Source: Gilvibacter sp. (GTDB lineage: Bacteria > Bacteroidota > Bacteroidia > Flavobacteriales > Flavobacteriaceae). From it: a stretch of 64,000 nt of DNA. Both the position numbers and the translations under genes were made by a program. The stretch lies in NCBI RefSeq assembly GCF_013214815.1, contig NZ_JABSPU010000004.1, positions 1 through 64,000 on the forward strand, read 5' to 3'. Of this stretch, positions 9,449 through 17,033 are shown piece by piece. Numbering within the stretch: the first letter of the stretch is position 1; every line of letters starts with the position of its first letter. The notes under the pieces are model-generated. The model saw nothing but the letters and a program-made list of their open reading frames with translations. It searched no databases and had not been told where the DNA came from.

Positions 9449-10668
9449 AAAAATTATTGTGGCTGAGCATAGTACTTGGACTGTGCTGGGCTTGTGAAAA
9501 GGAGAAACCAGTAGAAGAAGTTGCCACCATCGTAGAGGCTCCCAAGATAGAAGAGGCCTACGGATTTATCCTCAACGATTTTAATGTAGTACGCGATACG
9601 GTTCGCAATGGCGACACCTTTGGTGTAATTATGGACAATCACCACGTTCCTGCTGCAAAGGTTTATAGCGCTGTGGAAGCGGTAAAGGACAGCTTTGATG
9701 TGCGTCGGATCAATTCCGGTAAGCCCTATGTGGTACTCAATTCTAAAGATAGTTTAAACACCGCCCAAGTTTTCATCTACGAAAACAGTAAGATAGAATA
9801 TACTGTTGTTGACTTGCGCGACAGCATTGCCAAGGCCTATCACGGTCGCAAACCGTTAACTGTAGTTGAAAAGACTGCTTTTGGAGTGATCAATAGCTCT
9901 CTTTCTGAGGCTTTAGATGAAGCGGGAATCAGCCCAGTGATGACCGACAAACTAGCGAGCATCTACGCCTGGACCATCAACTTCTTTGCCTTGCAAAAAG
10001 GAGATCGTTTTAAAGTGGTTTACACAGAACGTTATATCAATGATTCTATTCCTGCGGGAATTGATGAGGTGAAAGCCGCTTATTTTGAACATAAGGGAAC
10101 TCCACTGCTCGCCTTTAGTTTTGTGGAGAATAAAGACCTTGGGCTGGATTATTATGATGAAGAGGCTAACAACTTGCGTCGCGCCTTTTTAAAATCCCCC
10201 ATTCGTTTTAATTACCGAATCTCAAGCAGATATAACCTCAGAAGACGTATTACATATTATGGCAACCAAGTTAGACCACACCGCGGAACCGACTTTGCAG
10301 CGCCTGTTGGCACCCCGATCATTGCTACTGCGGATGGAACAGTAACAGAATCCACAAGACGCGGGGGTAATGGGAAGTACGTAAAGATCAAACACAACAG
10401 TACCTATTCTACGCAATACCTGCACATGAAGGCTCAAAATGTTAAGGTTGGAGACTTTGTGAGACAAGGCGATGTGATCGGTTGGGTCGGCATGACGGGT
10501 AATACCGGAGGGCCTCATGTTTGCTATCGTTTTTGGAAAAACGGGGAGCAAGTAGATCCTTTTAAACAAGACTTACCCGCCTCTAAGCCTTTGGCAGACT
10601 CCCTGAGGCCACAATACTTCGAATACATCAAGCCATTGAAGGAGCAACTTGATTGTATAATTTTTTAG
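9445..10668 (+). CDS. M23 family metallopeptidase (lipoprotein-like)
   Basis: Lipoprotein-like N-terminus (LGLCWACEKE); C-terminal LytM motif HRGTDFAAPVGTPIIATADGTVTESTRRGGNGKYVKIKH...YLHMK...GWVGMTGNTGGPHVCYRFWKNG. Overlaps the TDO stop by 4 nt. Confidence 0.9.
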   Translation: MKKLLWLSIVLGLCWACEKEKPVEEVATIVEAPKIEEAYGFILNDFNVVRDTVRNGDTFGVIMDNHHVPAAKVYSAVEAVKDSFDVRRINSGKPYVVLNSKDSLNTAQVFIYENSKIEYTVVDLRDSIAKAYHGRKPLTVVEKTAFGVINSSLSEALDEAGISPVMTDKLASIYAWTINFFALQKGDRFKVVYTERYINDSIPAGIDEVKAAYFEHKGTPLLAFSFVENKDLGLDYYDEEANNLRRAFLKSPIRFNYRISSRYNLRRRITYYGNQVRPHRGTDFAAPVGTPIIATADGTVTESTRRGGNGKYVKIKHNSTYSTQYLHMKAQNVKVGDFVRQGDVIGWVGMTGNTGGPHVCYRFWKNGEQVDPFKQDLPASKPLADSLRPQYFEYIKPLKEQLDCIIF

Positions 10669-10809
10669 GAATTTCTTAAAAACGGTTAATAATTATCTGA
10701 TAGTTAATGATTTCTATCAGATTATCTACGGTATTAAGCTGTATCTTAAGAAAGTATCAAAAAGTGCTTATTTAACCTTAAGGTAATGTTAAAAGTGCGC
10801 ACTTAGTAA

Positions 10810-10817
10810 TACTTTTG
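10810..10817 (+). promoter_or_regulatory. Bacteroidota -7 element (TAnnTTTG) upstream of the TonB receptor
   Basis: TACTTTTG 24 nt before the ATG at 10841; no clear TTTG -33 partner. Confidence 0.4.
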
Positions 10818-10840
10818 TACCAATCAAAATTAACTGTTTT

Positions 10841-13800
10841 ATGAGAAAAATTACTTTCTATTTAACCGTGGCTTGTTTGTTGCTCGGTGCAAGTGCATTT
10901 GCGCAAGGGGTAACTACAGGGGGCATGAACGGTCGTGTCCTTGACACCAATGCCGAACCTCTCTTTGGAGCTAATGTGGTTGCTGTCCACACTCCAACAG
11001 GGACAACTTACGGTGCGATAACCGATTATGACGGTTTTTATCGTATCTCTAACATGAGAGCAGGTGGTCCTTACACTGTGACTATCTCTTACGTAGGATT
11101 TGAAGACTTCACCAGAAACGGAGTGTTCTTGCAACTAGGTAACTCACAAAAAATCAGTGTAAACCTTGCTGAGTCTACTTCTGCACTTGACGAGGTTGTG
11201 ATCGTTGCACAGCGAAACAACGTTTTCGACTCTAAGAAAACGGGAACAGCTACCACAGTAACCTCTAGAGACATTGCAACACTACCTGCGGTTACTCGTT
11301 CTATCGCTGACTTCGCTCGTGTGACTCCGCAAGCACAGCTTACGGAAGGGAACGACGGATTCTCTATCTCTCTTGCAGGTCAAAACAACCGTTACAACGC
11401 GATCTACATTGATGGTGCTGTAAACAACGACGTTTTTGGTCTTGCAGGATCAGGTACTAACGGAGGTCAAACTGGAGTTAACCCATTCTCTGTGGATGCG
11501 GTTGAATCTTTCCAGATCAACATTGCTCCGTTTGATGTACGTCAATCTGGTTTCTCCGGAGGTTCCATCAACGCCATTACGCGTTCTGGTACCAATGAAG
11601 TTCAAGGATCTGCTTACTTCTACCTACGTAACCAAAGCCTAGCTGGAAAAACTCCAACGGGTCTAGTAGAAGAAGGTGAAGCTCGCGAAAGCCTTGACGA
11701 TTTCTCTGCTCAGCTTTACGGAGTTCGTGTGGGTGGTCCAATCATCAAGGACAAATTGTTCTACTTCATCAACTATGAGCGTCAGGATGAGGAAACTCCT
11801 CAGCCATTCAACTTCAGCCAGTATGAAGGACGTTCTTCTTTGGAAGACTTGAACGGTTTGGTAAATTTCTTGCGTTCTACTTACGGGTATGACCCAGGAA
11901 TCTTTGACGCTAACACGCGTACTTTGACTTCTGACAAGATTACTGCTAAGTTAGACTACAACTTGAACAACGCGAACAAGTTTACTTTGCGTCACTCTTA
12001 TGTGAAGGCAGACAACTTGGAAGCACGTAACTCAAACCCATTCCGTATCGGATTCATCAACGGTTCTGAGGAGTTCATTACCACCACTAACTCTACTGCT
12101 TTTGAGTGGCGTTATTCTGGAACCAACGTAGCAAACAACTTGGTTATTGGTTATACTACGGTACGTGATGACCGTGATCCTTCTGGTAATCCATTCCCAA
12201 CTGTAGACATTCAGGATGGAAACGGTACTATCTCTTTTGGATCTGAGCCATTCTCTACTGCGAACTTGTTGAATACAGATGTATTTACTATCAACAACAA
12301 CTTCGAGATCTATTCAGGGCGTCACACCATTACCTTGGGTGCGAACTTTGAATACGCTAAAGTGAAGAACTTGTTCTTCGCCTTTAACTTTGGTGACTAT
12401 ACTTTTGAAGACGAGTTTGATGACAACGGAGTGCTTATCTCTAGTGGATTGGAGCGTTTCTTGACTGGTCAGCAGGCTGATGTTTACCAACACGGATATT
12501 CTCTATTGGGTAACGGTGCTGTAGGTGATGATTCTGCAGGTGCTGCTGAATTCTCAGCTTCTCAGCTAGGATTCTACGCTCAAGACGATTTCCAAGCAAC
12601 TGATAACTTGAAAGTGACTTTCGGTCTTCGTGTTGATGTTCCTTACTGGGAAGATGGATTGGCCAATGATGACTTTAACAACCGTACCATTCCATTATTG
12701 GAAGCGGCTGGAAAAGATCTTCAAGGAGCTCGTGTAGGACAGACCATTCGCGCTAACCCATTGTTTGCTCCACGTCTTGGATTCAACTGGGATGTAAACG
12801 GAGAAAGCAAAACTCAGGTTCGTGGTGGTATTGGAGTATTTACTTCAAGACTTCCATTGGTATGGCCCGGTGGAACTTACAACAACAACGGTATCACTGG
12901 TGGATTTAACTTTGAGTTTGGACAGGACTTTGAGCCAGACGTAAACAACCAGTTTGAAGATCCAGCTCCAGGTTCTGGAGGTGTTGGTGGAAACATTGAC
13001 CTTATTGCAGAGAACTTCAAATTGCCACAGGTAATGAAGTACAATATCGCAGTAGATCAGAAGCTTCCTTTCTGGGGACTTATCGCAACTGCCGATTTCT
13101 TGTATACTGATGTAATTAGTGACATTCTTTATCAGAACCTTAACCTAAAAGGCCCAACAGGAACTTTGAATGGAGCTGATAACCGTCCTACATACGATCG
13201 TCGTGATGAGATCGATGATACTTACGGACGTATCATCCTAGCTTCTAATACGAGTCTTGGACACGCTTATAACGTAACTGCGACTATCCGCAAGCCGTTT
13301 GAGAATGGATTCCAAGGACAAGTATCTTGGTCTTATGGAGATTCCTTCAAAGTATTTGACGGGACTTCTTCTCAGAACTCTTCTCAGTGGAGAAACCGTC
13401 AGACGGTAAGAGGAAAGAACGGAGACCTAACGGTTGATGCTCGTTCTGATTTCTCTTTAGGACACCGTATTACATCTAATGCGTCTTACGAGATCTCTTG
13501 GAATGAGAACGTGAAGACTACTATTGGATTCTTCTATGAAGGTGTTCAAGGAAACCCATTCAGTTATACTTACCGTGAAGGACGTGACCTATTGAATGAT
13601 GACTCACGTGACAACGCGCTTATCTACGTTCCTGCTAACCAAGGTGAGATCAACCTAGTTGATCAATCTGCAGACGGAGGTCTTACAAGTGCTGAGCAGT
13701 GGGCCGCTCTTGATGCGTTCATTGAAGGTGATGACTACTTGCGTTCACGCAGAGGTCAGTACGCTGAGCGTAACGGAGACCGCGGACCATGGAGCCACGT

Positions 13801-14092
13801 TATTGACTTCAAATTGTTGCAAGACTTTAGCTTGAAGATCGGACAAACAAAGCACACCTTCCAGGCGTCTTTGGATATCTTCAACTTCACCAACTTGTTG
13901 AACAAAGACTGGGGTCAGCGTAACTTCGTACCAGGAAACGTTGGATTGTTAACTACAGTAACTGCAGGACCAGATCCAGCCTTTACTTTCGATCCTACTC
14001 AGTTTGACGAAGGAGTTCGTGTAATTGATGACTTCGGATTGCAATCTTCAAGATGGCAAATGCAGCTTGGATTGCGTTACCTATTCAACTAA
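10841..14092 (+). CDS. TonB-dependent receptor, Oar-like, with carboxypeptidase regulatory-like N-domain
   Basis: 1083 aa; signal peptide; GGMNGRVLDTNAEPLFGANVVAVHTPTGTTYGAITDYDGFYRISNMRAGGPYTVTISYVGF; plug; barrel ending SSRWQMQLGLRYLFN. Confidence 0.93.
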   Translation: MRKITFYLTVACLLLGASAFAQGVTTGGMNGRVLDTNAEPLFGANVVAVHTPTGTTYGAITDYDGFYRISNMRAGGPYTVTISYVGFEDFTRNGVFLQLGNSQKISVNLAESTSALDEVVIVAQRNNVFDSKKTGTATTVTSRDIATLPAVTRSIADFARVTPQAQLTEGNDGFSISLAGQNNRYNAIYIDGAVNNDVFGLAGSGTNGGQTGVNPFSVDAVESFQINIAPFDVRQSGFSGGSINAITRSGTNEVQGSAYFYLRNQSLAGKTPTGLVEEGEARESLDDFSAQLYGVRVGGPIIKDKLFYFINYERQDEETPQPFNFSQYEGRSSLEDLNGLVNFLRSTYGYDPGIFDANTRTLTSDKITAKLDYNLNNANKFTLRHSYVKADNLEARNSNPFRIGFINGSEEFITTTNSTAFEWRYSGTNVANNLVIGYTTVRDDRDPSGNPFPTVDIQDGNGTISFGSEPFSTANLLNTDVFTINNNFEIYSGRHTITLGANFEYAKVKNLFFAFNFGDYTFEDEFDDNGVLISSGLERFLTGQQADVYQHGYSLLGNGAVGDDSAGAAEFSASQLGFYAQDDFQATDNLKVTFGLRVDVPYWEDGLANDDFNNRTIPLLEAAGKDLQGARVGQTIRANPLFAPRLGFNWDVNGESKTQVRGGIGVFTSRLPLVWPGGTYNNNGITGGFNFEFGQDFEPDVNNQFEDPAPGSGGVGGNIDLIAENFKLPQVMKYNIAVDQKLPFWGLIATADFLYTDVISDILYQNLNLKGPTGTLNGADNRPTYDRRDEIDDTYGRIILASNTSLGHAYNVTATIRKPFENGFQGQVSWSYGDSFKVFDGTSSQNSSQWRNRQTVRGKNGDLTVDARSDFSLGHRITSNASYEISWNENVKTTIGFFYEGVQGNPFSYTYREGRDLLNDDSRDNALIYVPANQGEINLVDQSADGGLTSAEQWAALDAFIEGDDYLRSRRGQYAERNGDRGPWSHVIDFKLLQDFSLKIGQTKHTFQASLDIFNFTNLLNKDWGQRNFVPGNVGLLTTVTAGPDPAFTFDPTQFDEGVRVIDDFGLQSSRWQMQLGLRYLFN

Positions 14093-14130
14093 GCCGAATA
14101 GGTTAAGCAAAACAGCTTAAACAAATATTT

Positions 14131-14172
14131 AACCCTGCAGTGAACTGTGTTCTACTGCAGGGTTATTTTTTA
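14131..14172 (+). terminator. Intrinsic terminator after the TonB receptor
   Basis: aaccctgcagt...actgcagggtt followed by atttttt. Confidence 0.8.
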
Positions 14173-14205
14173 TGTCTTACCTTTGTGTAAACAACTTCAA
14201 TAATC

Positions 14206-14649
14206 ATGTACACCACCGTTCAGTTTTTACATTCATATTGGGCCTATTTAGTCGTTCTTGTAGTCTTTTTAGCGACTTTTAACGCACTACTCGGCTTTTT
14301 TAGCAAACGCGATTACGGCGCAAAGGATTTTAGAATCTCTTTGTTTGCATTGATCGTTACTCACATTCAACTATTGATCGGATTGGTGCTTTATTTTGTT
14401 TCTCCTTTAGGTTTGAAGTCCATTAGCGCTAACGGTATGGGAACCGTGATGAAAGACTCTGTATTGCGCTTAAATGCAGTGGAACATCCAACAGTAATGT
14501 TGATCGTTGTCGCCTTAATCACAATCGGATATTCAAAGCACAAGAAGAAATTGGTCTCTAGACCCAAATTCAAGACTTTGATGATCTTCTATACCCTTGC
14601 GTTTGTGTTGCTTTTGAGCCGTATTCCTTGGGGACAGTGGTTTGATTAA
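14206..14649 (+). CDS. Small multi-pass membrane protein, cytochrome-b-like hypothetical
   Basis: 147 aa with about four hydrophobic segments (FLHSYWAYLVVLVVFLATFNALLGFF, ISLFALIVTHIQLLIGLVLYFVSP, PTVMLIVVALITIGYSKHKKK, TLMIFYTLAFVLLLSRIPWGQWF). Confidence 0.7.
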   Translation: MYTTVQFLHSYWAYLVVLVVFLATFNALLGFFSKRDYGAKDFRISLFALIVTHIQLLIGLVLYFVSPLGLKSISANGMGTVMKDSVLRLNAVEHPTVMLIVVALITIGYSKHKKKLVSRPKFKTLMIFYTLAFVLLLSRIPWGQWFD

Positions 14650-14654
14650 CTTTT

Positions 14655-15275
14655 TGGCGCATGCTGCTGCGCAGCACCGGGCTTTCCACACTACATGGTA
14701 GTTTGTTGCAATCCCTTGCGCGGGGAGTTATAAATAGTTTTGAAGCTAGTCACGGCATTCAAAGCTAGGTCATTTCACCTTTTTCTCTTTCTTTTTTGCA
14801 TTGCCCAAATTACTGAATGAACAATGTCCCGTGGACATTGTGATTGAAGTACCGCAAAAACTCTAGCCTTTCCCGAACATGATTTTTCTCGCTTGCATTA
14901 TGTAGAATTTATGCAAGCTCAAAAACCGAATTGTTCGGCTAAAAACGGTCCAAGGCTTCCCGTTTTCTTAACGCCTTACAATTACTATAAATCGGTGCCG
15001 GCGGTATTATAGTTTGTTCTGATGCTTTATTTGCCCCTTCTGCGTAGCGTCTGTAGGTGAGCAAAGATCGGTTAGATTGTAGCAACTGAGTTGCTACTTC
15101 AGATTTTGCGAACGGTTTTACGCGTAGATTACAGTGAGTTAAGAAATCGGAGCGTAAAAACAGACTTTGAAGGGGCTAGACCTTTTGGTCACTTTTGCGG
15201 CAATGGGAAAAGTGACATAAAAAAGGTTTTCGGTACTCACCGAGAAAATCAAAGACTCGCTAGAAGTCTCGGTAA
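14655..15275. repeat. Non-coding, hairpin-rich block; possible dispersed repeat or structured RNA element
   Basis: Perfect inverted repeats: TGCTGCGCAGCA (14665-14676); ACAATGTCC-cgt-GGACATTGT (14821-14841); GCTTGCAT-12nt-ATGCAAGC (14891-14918); CCGAA-ttg-TTCGG (14926-14938); GTAGCAAC-tga-GTTGCTAC (15079-15097); GTCACTTTT-11nt-AAAAGTGAC (15188-15216); ACCGAGA...TCTCGGT (15239-15273). No convincing ORF. Confidence 0.55.
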
Positions 15276-15311
15276 AAAGAACTATTTTTAGTTCAATATT
15301 CAATAAGTTGG

Positions 15312-15665
15312 ATGAGTCATAAAATTAACATTCATGACTCGGGCACGATTGTTAAAATCCAGCCTGGGATTTATAAAGTATATGCGCTTGGAGGGTGGAA
15401 AGTACGTCTTGGCGCATTCTCCATGTCGTTAATTGATCAAACGACCGGAAATGAGATCACTTCAAAACAAGTAAAGTTTGGACTACAAGACCGTCGTCAT
15501 GGAGTCAAAGCAAAGCAAATTGCAACCATAAGTGTACCCGAATGGCATGAATATGAAATAAGATTCATTAATCCAGAGGATGTTCAAGTTTATCATTCAC
15601 CGCTCTTCCCGGGCTTGTTTGATAAACCTCTTGATAATAAACAGTTAGAGGTAAACTTCGGCTAA
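15312..15665 (+). CDS. Hypothetical protein, 117 aa
   Basis: Continuous ATG-start ORF with protein-like composition (MSHKINIHDSGTIVKIQPGIYKVYALGGWKVRLGAFSMSLIDQTTGNEI...); no family recognised. Confidence 0.55.
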   Translation: MSHKINIHDSGTIVKIQPGIYKVYALGGWKVRLGAFSMSLIDQTTGNEITSKQVKFGLQDRRHGVKAKQIATISVPEWHEYEIRFINPEDVQVYHSPLFPGLFDKPLDNKQLEVNFG

Positions 15666-15802
15666 ACCTGTCTCTTCGCACGTTTATTTCTGCGATTGCG
15701 GTGGTACCTTCCGTTTCTGGTGAAGAAGGTCACGAAGCCCCAAATGAGGCAAATGGCCCCAATGAGTAGAAAGATCTCTTGAGCTTCTGATGGAATATTC
15801 AT
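15662..15802 (-). CDS. Small single-TM protein, 46 aa
   Basis: Reverse complement from 15802: MNIPSEAQEIFLLIGAICLIWGFVTFFTRNGRYHRNRRNKRAKRQV*. One TM helix and a basic tail; not in the supplied ORF track. Confidence 0.5.
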   Translation of the reverse strand: MNIPSEAQEIFLLIGAICLIWGFVTFFTRNGRYHRNRRNKRAKRQV

Positions 15803-15847
15803 ACCTATAAGGTACAAAATCTTTTATGAATAAGGAGCTAAGTAGCT

Positions 15848-16912
15848 CTAATTCATCTCCTTAATCAAATAAACCAAAACAGGAAAGTGGTCTGAATAAC
15901 CACCGGTAAAACCTCCGTTGGCAAAAGACCGGTACGGATAGCCTTTGTATCGTCCTCTTGGGTTTGAGAGATAAGCCTTGTTGTAGATCTCCGCCTTGTA
16001 GTAGCGGTAGCTGCTGTAGTCCTCTTCCAACAGTGCATCAGAAAGAATGATCTGATCAAAAAGGTTCCAACCGTCGCGATACGCTAAGGTTCCCAGACCT
16101 TTTTTGAACATGGCTTCCATAGGATTGTACAGTTCCTTTGGCCCAACCTTGTCTCTATCTGCTTTGGCACCCAAAGCCTTCTTGACACTTTTGTTGGTTG
16201 GATCGTCATTGAGGTCACCCATGGTGATGATTTTCGCATAAGGATCTGCGCTATGCAAAGAGTCTATAATACTTTTGTTGAGCTCGGCAGCTTGCACACG
16301 CTTGTAACGGCTGCGCGCCTCTCCACCAGATCTAGATGGCCAGTGGTTTACAATAACATGGATCAAGTCGCCATCAAGCATTCCAGAAACCACCAATTGA
16401 TCACGGGTATAGATGCGCTTGTCGCGATCTTCGTTGTCATAGATCAGTAATGGAATCGCCTCGTAGTTTGTAGGAGTGAACAAAGCTTTTTGGTAAAGCA
16501 GCGCCACATCGATCCCACGACGGTCCGGAGAATCAAATTGAATGATACCGTAATCATAAGGCAATAGCTCTGGCTGGTTCACCAAGTCTTCTAAAACCTT
16601 GCGGTTTTCTGTTTCTGCTACACCAATTAGTGCCGGAGCAGTACCGGTAACATCGCGGCCCACATCGGCAATAACCTTAGCCATATTGGCCAATTTAGCG
16701 GCGTAAATCTCCTCGGTCCAGTGGTCGCGTCCCTCTGGCGTACGGTCATCGTCATAAGTGATCGGGTCATCTTCCGTATCAAAGAGGTTCTCTACGTTGT
16801 AAAAGGCAATGGTATTAACCTTATATGATTTCTGTCCCTGAGCCACCATCGCTGTGGTAATCAAGCAAATAAGGCCAAAGACAATAGATCTGAATTTCAT
16901 CCTGTGCTGCAA
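15848..16912 (-). CDS. Secreted endonuclease/exonuclease/phosphatase family protein
   Basis: Signal peptide (FGLICLITTAMVAQGQ); EEP motifs FYNVENLFD, GVAETENR, VNHWPSRSGGE, TMGDLNDDPTN, GGYSDHFPVLVYL. Confidence 0.9.
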   Translation of the reverse strand: MQHRMKFRSIVFGLICLITTAMVAQGQKSYKVNTIAFYNVENLFDTEDDPITYDDDRTPEGRDHWTEEIYAAKLANMAKVIADVGRDVTGTAPALIGVAETENRKVLEDLVNQPELLPYDYGIIQFDSPDRRGIDVALLYQKALFTPTNYEAIPLLIYDNEDRDKRIYTRDQLVVSGMLDGDLIHVIVNHWPSRSGGEARSRYKRVQAAELNKSIIDSLHSADPYAKIITMGDLNDDPTNKSVKKALGAKADRDKVGPKELYNPMEAMFKKGLGTLAYRDGWNLFDQIILSDALLEEDYSSYRYYKAEIYNKAYLSNPRGRYKGYPYRSFANGGFTGGYSDHFPVLVYLIKEMN

Positions 16913-17033
16913 TATTATGTTTATGTAAAGGGCTAAACAAAAGCCGAGCCAAAAGTAGTTATTCTCAGCAAAAGACGTAGTTTTGTGCGCGATTAATTAA
17001 CTATTTAATAATTAAACTCAACTACTAAACAGC

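Noticed and set aside
15091-15291. 66-aa ORF (MLLQILRTVLRVDYSELRNRSVKTDFEGARPFGHFCGNG...)
   Set aside because: Lies within the hairpin-rich block and spans the 15188-15216 stem; no protein-like features beyond an open frame.
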